From positions 62,001 through 126,000 of the forward strand of contig CAJUEW010000001.1 in assembly GCA_910585465.1 (NCBI GenBank): a DNA stretch of 64,000 nucleotides, read 5' to 3'. The notes below the pieces were generated by a model. That model searched no databases and was not told the DNA's origin. It was given only the letters and a program-made list of their open reading frames with translations. Both the position numbers and the translations under genes were made by a program. Positions 51,853-60,260 of the stretch are shown piece after piece; positions within the stretch are counted from its first letter, which is position 1, and every line of letters begins with the position of its first letter. The DNA comes from an uncultured Lachnospiraceae bacterium (GTDB lineage Bacteria; Bacillota; Clostridia; Lachnospirales; Lachnospiraceae).

Positions 51853-52284
51853 CCGCCCACTCCTTTCTTTTATCTGTATAATTGTATGACTGTATTATTT
51901 ATTTAATACAATAATATATCATATTTTTGTTTCTGTCAAGCAGCTTTTATATTCAAAAAATAAATATTCCCTGCAAATAAGAGACACTATCTATAGCACT
52001 CATAAAAACACAATAATATATTGACAAAATTATCAAACAGAGAGAACATAAAAATGTTGCTTCAGACAAATTAAGGAGGTGAGCGCCATGTAAAATCCCA
52101 GCTAAAAGAATGAAAATACAAAGATTCGCACTTACAATATACTTGGACTTATAATTTAAGAAAGTATAAAATGGTTCTGAACGACAGATGAACCATATAT
52201 TTAAACGTAGGAAGCAACACGATCATGACAATTTAGGTATTACATTGTCAGCTGATAGGAAAAAAGATATAAAAAGGAGAAAAA
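51853..52284. other. AT-rich intergenic region with a start-stop element
   Basis: This 430-bp gap separates the divergent GntR operon and the orphan protein gene. It contains a TTGACA box (52021-52026). An ideal ribosome site AAGGAGG (52073-52079) lies 8 bp before ATG-TAA (52088-52093), a start codon followed at once by a stop. No longer gene is convincing; the short frames after it lack ribosome sites. Confidence 0.5.
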
Positions 52285-52914
52285 ATGAGTGTATTAGGTT
52301 TACGGAATGTGAGTTATACTATGACAGGATATCCGGTTGGTTCTGGTTCCGGAAACAGCATAAGAAACGCTTTTGGGCAGAATGGAGTAAGTGAACTGCT
52401 ATCCTCTGCTCCGGACGGCAGTTATCACGGTACCTTGAAAATGGGCTATTTACATAGTGAGTTCAGTCCTGTTTCGGGGCAGGAGCTTCATATGAAGTAT
52501 GATGAAAGTTCCACGGATGACGAGCCGGTTATGTACGTTGAAGGAAAAGACATTCATGGGAAAAAATTCACCGGGAAAATTCATTTAAACGATGTGGATC
52601 CGGAAAAGGCCACGCCTGCAGAAATGACTGCATTACGTGTCCATCTGGCTCACCAGGGCGATAAGGGTGTAAAAGCAAGCAGCGGAATACCATTGATGGC
52701 ACTTGGCAGTCATAAGGATGTAAACACAACGATGGATTTTAAACAATATTATAAAAATTGGGCTTCCAATCTGGAAAATGCGGGATTTAAGCAAAATGCC
52801 AGGATTTACATGAGTGAGCTGGAACGGTATCTTTTCTATCACCGCACAAAGGGAACGCTGTCTTCAGATACAGCTATACTTCACCTGCAGCAACAAAATC
52901 AGAAAGCAAATTAG
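52285..52914 (+). CDS. Unknown protein
   Basis: A 209-residue protein I do not recognise. It starts at ATG 52285 after AAAAGGAG. The N-terminal 50 residues are Gly/Ser/Asn-rich (YPVGSGSGNSIRNAFGQNG). The middle is charged and beta-like (VMYVEGKDIHGKKFTGKIHLNDVDPEKATPAEM) and the C-terminus is helical (FKQYYKNWASNLENAGF). There is no signal peptide, membrane segment or Cys. It is transcribed alone after the start-stop leader and ends at a strong bidirectional terminator. Confidence 0.7.
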   Translation: MSVLGLRNVSYTMTGYPVGSGSGNSIRNAFGQNGVSELLSSAPDGSYHGTLKMGYLHSEFSPVSGQELHMKYDESSTDDEPVMYVEGKDIHGKKFTGKIHLNDVDPEKATPAEMTALRVHLAHQGDKGVKASSGIPLMALGSHKDVNTTMDFKQYYKNWASNLENAGFKQNARIYMSELERYLFYHRTKGTLSSDTAILHLQQQNQKAN

Positions 52915-52947
52915 ATGATAAGCACTACAGCTATGTAGAAGAAGGAA

Positions 52948-52976
52948 CTGCCGCCCGGACAAAATCCGGGCGGCAG
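52948..52976. terminator. Bidirectional terminator
   Basis: A perfect 12-bp GC-rich stem (CTGCCGCCCGGA / TCCGGGCGGCAG) with a 5-nt loop lies between the convergent unknown gene and the feo operon. The plus-strand side reads into a pyrimidine-rich tail. Confidence 0.8.
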
Positions 52977-52980
52977 CCTC

Positions 52981-53136
52981 TCACTTTCTTTTTTCAGAAA
53001 ACTCATGACATTTTGACGGGCAGTCCTGACACCCGCAGCTGCAGAATTTCCCGCTTTTTGCATCCTTATATTTTTTCCGCAGAATCCATACACAGTAGGC
53101 GGCGATCCCGCCTGCAATCACAATCGTTGCTGCCAT
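52981..53136 (-). CDS. FeoB-associated Cys-rich membrane protein
   Basis: A 51-residue protein. The first 19 residues form one membrane helix (MAATIVIAGGIAAYCVWIL), followed by KKYKDAKSGK and a Cys-rich tail CSCGCQDCPSKCH. This matches the FeoB-associated Cys-rich family (PF12669), which may act like FeoC in the clostridial iron uptake complex. ATG 53136 follows GGAGGAG. It is 59 bp downstream of feoB. A longer frame on the same strand (53117-52911) is out of phase and is a shadow. Confidence 0.9.
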   Translation of the reverse strand: MAATIVIAGGIAAYCVWILRKKYKDAKSGKFCSCGCQDCPSKCHEFSEKRK

Positions 53137-53195
53137 AAATCCATCTCCTCCTTAAACAAGCATGTCCGCAGCGGCAGACATGGCCATTTGTAAAA

Positions 53196-55253
53196 TTATC
53201 GCATAATACCGGAGCCAATCTGAAAGATCAGGAAGGCGGCCAGCCATGCCGTCAGAATCTGAAATGCTGCCATGGCGGCAGTCCATTTCCAGCTTCCGGT
53301 TTCTTTCTTAATCGTTGCCACTGCAGCCATACACGGTACATAAAGCAGGCAGAATACCATTAACGCATAAGCATTCAGCGCGCCAAAGCCCATGCTTTCA
53401 AGCAGCGCGGACAGATTGCCCATTCCAGCGCTGGTTGTCACATTTCCGATCCCGAACAGGACAGAGCAGCTGGACACCACCACTTCCTTTGCAGCCACCC
53501 CTGATATCAGCGCCAGCACAATCTGCCAGTATCCAAGTCCGATGGGGGCAAATACAGGAGTCAGAACCTTTCCGATTGCCGCGCCGAAGCTCTGATCCAT
53601 ATCTGTTGTAAATCCGTGCATACCCAGATTCATAATCACCCACATTACAATAGATGCCACAAAAATTGTCGTGCCTGCCTTGGAAAGGTAATCCTTCACC
53701 TTCTCCCACACATAAATGCGGATCGTATGAGCATTCGGAGTTTTGTATTCCGGCAGCTCAATAAGAAGCATATTGCTGTTTTTCTGCTTGTCCGTCAGTT
53801 TTATCACATAGGCGGACAGAATAGCCATCGCCAGCCCCAGTACATACATGGAAAACGCCGCAAGCATTGCTTTATCTGCAAAAAACAGCTCTGAAAACAG
53901 CACATAGACAGGAAGCCTTGCACTGCAGGACATAAAAGGCGTAATCAGGATTGTTTTCATCCGATCTCTGCGGTTCTCCAGCACCCGGGAAGCCATAACA
54001 GCCGGAACCGTACAGCCGAATCCCAGCAGCATCGGAAGAAATGCCCGTCCAGACAGGCCGATTTTTCCCATGATTCCGTCCATAACATAGGCAACCCTTG
54101 CCATATATCCGCTGTCCTCTAAAAATGCCAGAGCCAGAAACAGAATAAAGATATTAGGAAGAAAGGTTAAAATTCCCCCCACGCCGGCAATAATACCGTC
54201 TGTGATCAAAGAAATAAGCATCTCCCCGGCTCCTGCCAGGACCAGCCCCTCCGTCACTGCCTCGGTCATCCACTCCAGCGCTATCTCAAAATACCCCTTC
54301 AGCCAGTCCCCTACCGTAAAGGTCAGGAAAAATACTCCGGCCATAATCAGCAGAAATATCGGAAGTCCCAGCACCGGATGGGTCATAAGCCTGTCTGTCC
54401 GATCCGTGGACTCCATCCTGCGGCTGCGGTTCACCACGCATTCGGCGATAACCTCCTCAATAAAGCCGAATTTCTGATTGATAATTTCCTTCTCATAATC
54501 CCGATCCAGGATATCGGAAAAATCCAGGGGATACTTTTTCTTTATCTCCTGATCGTTTTCCAGAATCTTAATCGCGTGCCATCTAAGATTCCCCACTGCC
54601 GGATATGCCGCCTTCAAGCGTACGGCAATCTCATCGATCTTGTCCTCCACATCATCCGTATAAACCATGGCATATCTTTTATGGTGCTCCTCCACATCCT
54701 TATGCCTGCTTTCCTCCAGATCATGATGATGGATAATTTTCTCCCCCTGGGCTTTATCTTTATGATGAGCCACTGTATGAATCAGAATCTCCAGTCCCGT
54801 TTTCCGTCTTGCTGACACCGGCACGCAGGGAATCCCCAGCATCTCCGGCAGACGGTGAAGGTCTATTTCCATACCGCGCTCCTGTACGATATCCATCATA
54901 TTTAATGCCAGCACTACCGGTTTGCCAAGCTCTATCAGCTGCAGAGTCAGATACAGGTTTCTTTCCAGAGCGGAAGCGTCCGCCACATCCACAATCACGT
55001 CCACATCTTCACTTAAAATATACTGCCTGGTGACTGTTTCCTCCATTGTATAAGAAGTCAGGCTGTATGTGCCCGGCAAATCCACCAGCTTATACGTATC
55101 GTCATGAAAACGCATGGCGCCTTCCTTTTTCTCCACCGTAACCCCGGGCCAGTTCGCCACTTTTAGATTCGCCCCTGTATAGGCGTTGAAAAGCGTGGTT
55201 TTCCCGCAGTTCGGATTTCCCACAAAACCGATGGTCAGCTCTTTTGTACTCAT
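53196..55253 (-). CDS. feoB: Ferrous iron transporter FeoB
   Basis: A 685-residue Fe(II) transporter. The N-terminal G domain has G1 GNPNCGKTTLFN, G3 DLPGTYSLT, and G4 NMMD. A helical GDP-dissociation-inhibitor-like region (about 175-275) includes a His-rich stretch (HHKDKAQGEKIIHHHDLEE). The C-terminal membrane core carries the two Gate motifs (GFGCTVPAVMASR; FMSCSARLPVYVLF). It overlaps feoA by 4 bp. Confidence 0.97.
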   Translation of the reverse strand: MSTKELTIGFVGNPNCGKTTLFNAYTGANLKVANWPGVTVEKKEGAMRFHDDTYKLVDLPGTYSLTSYTMEETVTRQYILSEDVDVIVDVADASALERNLYLTLQLIELGKPVVLALNMMDIVQERGMEIDLHRLPEMLGIPCVPVSARRKTGLEILIHTVAHHKDKAQGEKIIHHHDLEESRHKDVEEHHKRYAMVYTDDVEDKIDEIAVRLKAAYPAVGNLRWHAIKILENDQEIKKKYPLDFSDILDRDYEKEIINQKFGFIEEVIAECVVNRSRRMESTDRTDRLMTHPVLGLPIFLLIMAGVFFLTFTVGDWLKGYFEIALEWMTEAVTEGLVLAGAGEMLISLITDGIIAGVGGILTFLPNIFILFLALAFLEDSGYMARVAYVMDGIMGKIGLSGRAFLPMLLGFGCTVPAVMASRVLENRRDRMKTILITPFMSCSARLPVYVLFSELFFADKAMLAAFSMYVLGLAMAILSAYVIKLTDKQKNSNMLLIELPEYKTPNAHTIRIYVWEKVKDYLSKAGTTIFVASIVMWVIMNLGMHGFTTDMDQSFGAAIGKVLTPVFAPIGLGYWQIVLALISGVAAKEVVVSSCSVLFGIGNVTTSAGMGNLSALLESMGFGALNAYALMVFCLLYVPCMAAVATIKKETGSWKWTAAMAAFQILTAWLAAFLIFQIGSGIMR

Positions 55254-55471
55254 ACCTCTTCTACCTCTATATGCTCTGTAATATTCTCTCCTACAGCAAA
55301 ACGGGTTCCCCGTATTTTAATAATCATGGCTCCCTTTTTCTTCCGGTTCACAACGGTAATTCTCGTTCCTTCCAGCATTCCAAGCACTTCCAGACGCCGT
55401 TCTGTCTGTAAGGGAAGATCCATAGAGAGCACCTGAAGAGTACTGCCCTTTTGTCCTTCGTATAGTTTCAT
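55250..55471 (-). CDS. feoA: Ferrous iron transport protein FeoA
   Basis: A 73-residue SH3-like protein (LPLQTERRLEVLGMLEGTRITVVNRKKKGAMIIKIRGTRFAVG) that works with FeoB at the membrane. It is the first gene of feoA-feoB-Cys-rich protein, behind a Fur-box promoter and a leader hairpin. ATG 55471 follows GGAGG. Confidence 0.95.
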   Translation of the reverse strand: MKLYEGQKGSTLQVLSMDLPLQTERRLEVLGMLEGTRITVVNRKKKGAMIIKIRGTRFAVGENITEHIEVEEV

Positions 55472-55494
55472 ATAAGCCTCCGCATTACCTGTCT

Positions 55495-55522
55495 GTCCGG
55501 GGCAGCAAAAGCTGCCCCGGAC
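55495..55522 (-). promoter_or_regulatory. Perfect hairpin in the feoA leader
   Basis: GTCCGGGGCAGC, a 4-nt loop, and its full 12-bp complement form a very stable stem. It lies in the transcribed leader between the feo promoter and the feoA ribosome site, 24 bp before the start codon. No T-run follows, so simple termination is unlikely; a role in translation or mRNA stability is possible. Confidence 0.6.
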
Positions 55523-55564
55523 AATGTCAGTCGCCTGACAAAATTCATGTACATTTTTATTAAT

Positions 55565-55613
55565 CGATAATAATTATCAATTTCATTATATAAGATACCT
55601 GACGCTTTGACAA
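55565..55613 (-). promoter_or_regulatory. feo promoter with Fur box
   Basis: On the minus strand TTGTCA (55613-55608) and TATAAT (55590-55585) are 17 bp apart. Just downstream, over the start point, lies TTGATAATTATTATCG (55580-55565), which matches the Fur-box core TGATAATNATTATCA at most positions. Iron-loaded Fur would block transcription here. Confidence 0.8.
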
Positions 55614-55636
55614 GCCCTAAAAAATACCTTGAGCTT

Positions 55637-56308
55637 CTATTCCGAAGATGTCACTGGCGTGATCGTAATCTTGGATGCCTCAATCCCGGTTTTACGCTTT
55701 ACAATATCCTCAATCTGCGCCCTCTGGGCATCGCTGACCTGGGTACTGCTGACAACCACATCCGCGCAGGAATCATAAATGCTGACAACCACCTCATCGA
55801 AGCCCTGGGCTACCAGAAGTGTCTCTGCCGCCAGTTCCTTTTCCGCCACATCTGTCATCTCCACCATCTCATCAATAGCGCTTTGCTTCTGTTCCTCTGT
55901 AACATTTGTACTGTTAATCAGTTCCATCAGTATTTCCTTATTCCTGGAACGGGTCTGCTCACGGGTTACCTTTGCTTCAGATACCAGACCTACGCCGACG
56001 GTACTGTTCGCCATGACAGTTTCGCCTACGCTTTCATCTGTTTTTGCAACGTCCACATCCTCATCCAGACTTTCAATATCTGCATAATCCGACTCTCCTG
56101 TTTCGGCATAGACGTCCTCTGCTGAAATGTCCTTTGCCAGATTGGCATTTTCCGCATCCTCAACAGCAGAACTGTTGGCACTTAGCAGGGACTCATCCAG
56201 CCTCGTACCTGAATAATTCAGATAACCGGCGACCGCTATCATGCCTGCAAGAGCGGTGATAATCATCTGGTTTTTCTTGAATACGGGTTTTTTTAACAAC
56301 TGTTTCAC
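55637..56308 (-). CDS. spoIIIAH: Stage III sporulation protein AH
   Basis: A 223-residue forespore-facing channel protein. One N-terminal membrane helix (IITALAGMIAVAGYL) is followed by an acidic, low-complexity linker and a C-terminal YscJ/FliF-like domain (about 125-220: SRNKEILMELINS, EKELAAETLLVAQGFDEVVVSIYDSCADVVV). SpoIIIAH pairs with SpoIIQ across the two membranes between mother cell and forespore. It is the last gene of the spoIIIA operon. Confidence 0.93.
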   Translation of the reverse strand: MKQLLKKPVFKKNQMIITALAGMIAVAGYLNYSGTRLDESLLSANSSAVEDAENANLAKDISAEDVYAETGESDYADIESLDEDVDVAKTDESVGETVMANSTVGVGLVSEAKVTREQTRSRNKEILMELINSTNVTEEQKQSAIDEMVEMTDVAEKELAAETLLVAQGFDEVVVSIYDSCADVVVSSTQVSDAQRAQIEDIVKRKTGIEASKITITPVTSSE

Positions 56309-56838
56309 TTGGTTCCCTCCATTTTCATTATTTTAATTTTATGTGCCTCTATGCCAAATAATGCCTGCGCAGCTTCCAGAATCTCCTGTTTTATCCGGCT
56401 GTTCCCTCCTCCCTCGGCAATGACCAGGACTCCTGTTACTTTTGGATTTGTCTCAGAGATTACATAAGGAGCCTTCCCCCTGCTTCCGTCCTCCTCGTAG
56501 ACAGTCTCCTCCCGGCTTTCATCCGCAGTTTGAAATCTGTCCTTCTCCACCCTCTTCTCTCCGGTCCCTTCATAGGTCAGCATGACACGCACCCTTCCGA
56601 TTCCGTCCACACTGCCAAGGAGCTCCTCCAGCTTTTGCTCCATCTGGCTTTCATAATCCAGTTCCTCCGTATCCGCCGCTGTTTCAGATATACTCTCTGA
56701 TTTTTCCTGCTTTCTCTCCTTTTTCTCTACCGGAATTGCGATAACCGCCAGAAGCAGTCCTAAAAGCACCACAATCAGAAGCTGGTCTTTTTTAGGCGGC
56801 CAGTATCTTTTCTTTATTTCTGCCAATTTTTCATTCAT
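56305..56838 (-). CDS. spoIIIAG: Stage III sporulation protein AG
   Basis: A 177-residue ring-forming protein of the SpoIIIA-SpoIIQ channel. One membrane helix (QLLIVVLLGLLLAVIAI) is followed by an acidic linker and a domain with MEQKLEELLGSVDGIGRVRVMLTYEGTGE and VTGVLVIAEGGGNSRIKQEI. It overlaps spoIIIAH and spoIIIAF by 4 bp each. Confidence 0.93.
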   Translation of the reverse strand: MNEKLAEIKKRYWPPKKDQLLIVVLLGLLLAVIAIPVEKKERKQEKSESISETAADTEELDYESQMEQKLEELLGSVDGIGRVRVMLTYEGTGEKRVEKDRFQTADESREETVYEEDGSRGKAPYVISETNPKVTGVLVIAEGGGNSRIKQEILEAAQALFGIEAHKIKIMKMEGTK

Positions 56839-57068
56839 CGAAGCTCCTCCACCTCCTGCCGAAGCTCATACATCAGCGCCCCCGCATCCATCTGTTCTGT
56901 CAGCCGGAAGATCCGGAACATAGGCTGCAGCAGCAAAAGCACAAGCAAGAGCCCCAGATAAAACCGCACATATTTTTCATATATCTTTCCCGGAAGCAGA
57001 TTCAAAACCATCTGCTCCAGCAGATAAAATACTGCCACATACCGCACCAGATCCAATATTTCCCGCAT
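56835..57068 (-). CDS. spoIIIAF: Stage III sporulation protein AF (short form)
   Basis: A 77-residue protein with two membrane helices (LVRYVAVFYLLEQMVLNLLP; YVRFYLGLLLVLLLLQPMF), as in the N-terminal part of SpoIIIAF. The usual soluble C-terminal domain of roughly 100 residues (Bacillus SpoIIIAF is about 200 residues) is absent. The stop overlaps the spoIIIAG start, so this is a clean gene end rather than a visible frameshift. Confidence 0.85.
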   Translation of the reverse strand: MREILDLVRYVAVFYLLEQMVLNLLPGKIYEKYVRFYLGLLLVLLLLQPMFRIFRLTEQMDAGALMYELRQEVEELR

Positions 57069-57077
57069 TTGTTCCTC

Positions 57078-58109
57078 CTATCTGCCTGTCATGGCAGTTG
57101 TCAGCGCAATGGTCAGAAGAAATAATACCAGTACTGTGAAAACCGCCTGGAACAGCATTTTTACCCCTGTTCCCATCCCGGCAAGGCACCCGGTAATCCG
57201 CTCATCGGAGATAGGCTGAAGAACCGCCGCCAGCACATAATATGCCGCCATAATCACTGCCAGCTTTACCAGTGGAACAAGGCAGAGAACAATAAGAGCC
57301 ACCAGCGCTGCCGCACCGATTCCATTTTTTATCAGCATAGCAGAGCCAAGAACCAGATCCGTTACCGAACCGCTGATGTTTCCCACTCCGGGAACCATTT
57401 CCAGACCCCTGCTGACCGTGGATGTCCGAAAGGCGTCTGCCGCGGGAGAAATGATTCCCTGTATCATATGAAACCCCATCACAAGCGCCAGCACTCCCTT
57501 CAGGCTCCAGCTCACCACCATGCCGGTCAGCTCCGCAAAACGTGTCAGCCTTGCCTCCTTTGACAGATAGTTAGCCAGAATCAAAAGCACATAGATTTCA
57601 ATACAGGGCATAACAAAAACCTCTGTAAACCATCTGACCACTGATATAAGCAGAAGAATAAATTCATAGTATATGCCTGCCGAGGTAATATAAGAGGTCA
57701 GCATCATGGCAAGAAAATACGCCGGCGCCAGTACAGTCATAAAATTCTGCATACTTTTCAGCACTCCCTTTGCAATTCCCACACTGCTCTGAAAGGATGC
57801 AATTAAAATCAGAAACAAAATCATATAAATCATACAGAAGCTGATCTGGGAAACACTCTGGTTCTGAAATACATCCGCAAAATGTATCAGCACGGCAGCG
57901 GCAATGGCAAGAATCAGAATATGAAGCCACATCTGCTTCTGCGCCAGCAGCTCTTCCAGAAATATTTTCTGAAAAAAAGAACCGAGGCTCTCCAGTGACA
58001 GCAGACTCTTTCCTTCCATTCCCTGTTTTACCATGTCCTGAAAATCTATTTTGTTTCCAAGAATCTCGTTTAATACCTGCTGGATTTCACTAAAATCAAT
58101 TTCTTCCAT
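57078..58109 (-). CDS. spoIIIAE: Stage III sporulation protein AE
   Basis: A 343-residue protein with about seven membrane helices, the main integral membrane part of the SpoIIIA complex. The loop VVSWSLKGVLALVMGFHMIQGIISPAADAFRTSTVSRGLEMVPGVGNI is highly characteristic of the family. No cleavable signal peptide is evident, unlike the longer Bacillus protein. Confidence 0.94.
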   Translation of the reverse strand: MEEIDFSEIQQVLNEILGNKIDFQDMVKQGMEGKSLLSLESLGSFFQKIFLEELLAQKQMWLHILILAIAAAVLIHFADVFQNQSVSQISFCMIYMILFLILIASFQSSVGIAKGVLKSMQNFMTVLAPAYFLAMMLTSYITSAGIYYEFILLLISVVRWFTEVFVMPCIEIYVLLILANYLSKEARLTRFAELTGMVVSWSLKGVLALVMGFHMIQGIISPAADAFRTSTVSRGLEMVPGVGNISGSVTDLVLGSAMLIKNGIGAAALVALIVLCLVPLVKLAVIMAAYYVLAAVLQPISDERITGCLAGMGTGVKMLFQAVFTVLVLFLLTIALTTAMTGR

Positions 58110-58110
58110 G

Positions 58111-58494
58111 TCAGCCTCCCAGAAATGTCTGGATCGTATCCAGAAGCGCCGTCAGAATAGGAATACTGACTGCCAGCACAGACAGCTTTCCAAATATCTG
58201 AATCTGTCCTGCAATGGTCTGATAGCCTGCGTCCTTACACAGATCCGAGGCAAATTCTGCAATGTAGGTAATCCCGATAATCTTCAGCAGTGTCTGAATA
58301 TACCCTGCATTCAGGGGCAGGCAGTTTTGTATTGCCTGAAGTCCGTCAATAATAATCTGCAGCTTCTCCGCCACACAGGCAAAAATCAGCAGACTGACTC
58401 CCAGACACAGATAGGCCGAATATTCCGGCTTTAAGGATTTTAGCTGAAGCGCCATCAGAATCCCCGCGATCCCAATCATCGCAATCCGAACCAT
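58111..58494 (-). CDS. spoIIIAD: Stage III sporulation protein AD
   Basis: A 127-residue membrane protein with three or four helices (KPEYSAYLCLGVSLLIFACV; LLKIIGITYIAEFASDLCKDAGYQTIAGQIQIFGKLSVL). It is part of the spoIIIA operon, 1 bp upstream of spoIIIAE. Confidence 0.94.
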   Translation of the reverse strand: MVRIAMIGIAGILMALQLKSLKPEYSAYLCLGVSLLIFACVAEKLQIIIDGLQAIQNCLPLNAGYIQTLLKIIGITYIAEFASDLCKDAGYQTIAGQIQIFGKLSVLAVSIPILTALLDTIQTFLGG

Positions 58495-58504
58495 CTTCCA
58501 CCTC

Positions 58505-58705
58505 CTACAGCATAAACAGATTTTGCATCATCTCAAACAGATCATAGACATAAGGAATAATCCAGAACAGCACAATCAGAAGTCCTGCAAGGCTGGTTAA
58601 AAATGCCTGTTCTTCCCTGCCGCTGTGCTTCAGAACCTGGGAAAGCACAGAAACCAGAATCCCCACCGCCGCAATCTTAAAAATCAACATTACACTCATA
58701 CTCAC
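58505..58705 (-). CDS. spoIIIAC: Stage III sporulation protein AC
   Basis: A 66-residue protein with two membrane helices (MLIFKIAAVGILVSVLSQVLKHSGREEQAFLTSLAGLLIVLFWII), matching SpoIIIAC in full. Confidence 0.94.
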   Translation of the reverse strand: MSMSVMLIFKIAAVGILVSVLSQVLKHSGREEQAFLTSLAGLLIVLFWIIPYVYDLFEMMQNLFML

Positions 58706-58725
58706 TCCTGTCTTCCCTTTCTTCT

Positions 58726-59244
58726 TCAGAATATGAGAATCACCAGGGCAGCCCCGCCCAAAATCCCCATGTACTGATACAGCCTCCGGCGGTTTCCCGC
58801 CGCTTCCCGGGCCTGGTCCACTGACAGCCGCAGCTGCTCCAGATAGTAGTCCAGCGCGCTGATCTGCATCTCCACATCCAGATATCCCAGCATGCTTCCC
58901 AGCTTTTTCAGTTCTCCCATCTCCTTCCGGCTCACATGCAGCTCTGCCATATCATTTTTCAGGTTTCTGCCCCAGATTTCCTCTGCAGTCTGTCCATTTC
59001 TTTTCTGGAGATCTCCGGCTGTATGCAGGAAGAATTTCCGGAACGGCTCCGGCGAGTTCCCCGCAATATGCAGGAATGCTTCCGCAAGAGGCTGATGCAT
59101 ATACCGGATTTCTCCGCGAAGCTGCAGCAGCGCCTGCTGAAGCTCCTGAAGCTCCGTAATTCTCAGCTCCAGCTCCCGCGCGCAGGTCAGTCCGATTCCT
59201 GTGCTTCCGGACAAAATACACAGTATTCCAAATATTTTCAGCAT
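58726..59244 (-). CDS. spoIIIAB: Stage III sporulation protein AB
   Basis: A 172-residue protein with membrane helices at both ends and a cytosolic helical middle (RELELRITELQELQQALLQLRGEIRYMHQPLAEAF), similar to type II secretion GspF domains. It overlaps spoIIIAA by 7 bp. It is thought to link the ATPase to the membrane complex. Confidence 0.93.
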   Translation of the reverse strand: MLKIFGILCILSGSTGIGLTCARELELRITELQELQQALLQLRGEIRYMHQPLAEAFLHIAGNSPEPFRKFFLHTAGDLQKRNGQTAEEIWGRNLKNDMAELHVSRKEMGELKKLGSMLGYLDVEMQISALDYYLEQLRLSVDQAREAAGNRRRLYQYMGILGGAALVILIF

Positions 59245-60161
59245 ATCATTCCTCCCCGTCCTGCTTCACGGCCGTCCCTGTCCAGCAGCATTTTCACGCA
59301 TCCCGGCTTTTTCCCGCAGTCCAGCACCACATACCGTTCAAACATCTTAAGCTCCATCATATCCTTTAAAACCGGCTTTTTTCTCAGCTCCTCCATGCTG
59401 CTGCCATGAACGGTTGCCAGCAGTACACAGCCGCAGTGCATGGCAGTCATCAGCGCCGCCAGCTCATCCGGACTTCCAATCTCATCCACGGCAACTACCC
59501 TCGGCGACATGGAGCGGATCAGCAGCATCATTCCCTCCGCCTTCGGACATCCGTCCAGCACATCGGTGCGCATTCCCACATCATTTCCAGGAACCCCGCG
59601 AAAGCTTCCTGCAATCTCAGACCGCTCGTCCACCACTCCCACCGTCATTCCTCTGTTATGCGAATTTCCATTGGAAATCTGCCGGATACAGTCACGAAGA
59701 AGCGTCGTCTTTCCCCGCCCGGGAGCCGAGACAATCAGCGTATGCAGAAGCCTTCCATTCTCCCACAAATGCGGAAGCAGTCCGTCCGCACATCCCCTTA
59801 TTTCATGGGCAAACCGGATATTCAGAGAGGAAATCTCCGTGATCGTCTTAATTTTCCGGCATTCCAGAACGGCCCGTCCGGAAAGTCCTACCCTGTGTCC
59901 GCCCGGCAAAGACAAAAACCCCTGCCGGATTTCATCCTCATAAGCATACAGAGAATAGCTGCTCAGATAGGCAAGAATCTCATTCACCTGTGCCCCGTCC
60001 GTCACCCGGCCGGATACATATTCTCTGTTCCCGCACAGCACAGTCACCGGCCGTCCGGCCCGAACCCGTATTTCCTGCAAATCTCTGGTGTTCACCCGAA
60101 GCTCTGCAAGCGTCTCCCGGAGTATTCCCGGAAAAATTGATAGTATCTCTTCACATTGCAT
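59238..60161 (-). CDS. spoIIIAA: Stage III sporulation protein AA (ATPase)
   Basis: A 307-residue secretion-type ATPase. Walker A is SAPGRGKTTLLRD, the Asp box VGVVDERSEIAGSFRG, and Walker B RVVAVDEIGSPDE, with an N-terminal region as in the family (QEIRVRAGRPVTVL). It drives the mother-cell side of the feeding-tube channel. The start at 60161 follows TTAAGGAG. It is the first gene of the operon. Confidence 0.96.
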   Translation of the reverse strand: MQCEEILSIFPGILRETLAELRVNTRDLQEIRVRAGRPVTVLCGNREYVSGRVTDGAQVNEILAYLSSYSLYAYEDEIRQGFLSLPGGHRVGLSGRAVLECRKIKTITEISSLNIRFAHEIRGCADGLLPHLWENGRLLHTLIVSAPGRGKTTLLRDCIRQISNGNSHNRGMTVGVVDERSEIAGSFRGVPGNDVGMRTDVLDGCPKAEGMMLLIRSMSPRVVAVDEIGSPDELAALMTAMHCGCVLLATVHGSSMEELRKKPVLKDMMELKMFERYVVLDCGKKPGCVKMLLDRDGREAGRGGMIC

Positions 60162-60182
60162 GTTGTCCCACTCCTTAACTCA

Positions 60183-60210
60183 AATATATGAGAGCGGACA
60201 GGTTTTATGC
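60183..60210 (-). promoter_or_regulatory. Possible sigma-E promoter of the spoIIIA operon
   Basis: On the minus strand GCATAAA (60210-60204) and CATATATT (60190-60183) are 13 bp apart, a fair match to sigma-E promoters (-35 near GAATAAA, -10 near CATACAAT). This agrees with mother-cell expression of spoIIIA in Bacillus. Confidence 0.45.
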
Positions 60211-60213
60211 ATG

Positions 60214-60246
60214 AAAAAAGAGCCGCCGCCTTACGGCAGCAGCTCT
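60214..60246 (-). terminator. pnp terminator
   Basis: On the minus strand AGAGCTGCTGCC pairs with GGCGGCGGCTCT (one mismatch) around GTAA and is followed by TTTTTT. Confidence 0.85.
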
Positions 60247-60260
60247 TCTGAAACCACTCT

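Noticed and set aside
52188..52394. 68-codon plus-strand open frame upstream of the orphan protein
   Set aside because: It overlaps the better-initiated gene at 52285, has no ribosome site and an odd Lys/Arg/Trp-rich composition.
52911..53117. 68-codon minus-strand open frame in the feo region
   Set aside because: It is out of phase with the 51-residue FeoB-associated Cys-rich protein, which has the membrane helix, Cys motif and ribosome site expected of the family.
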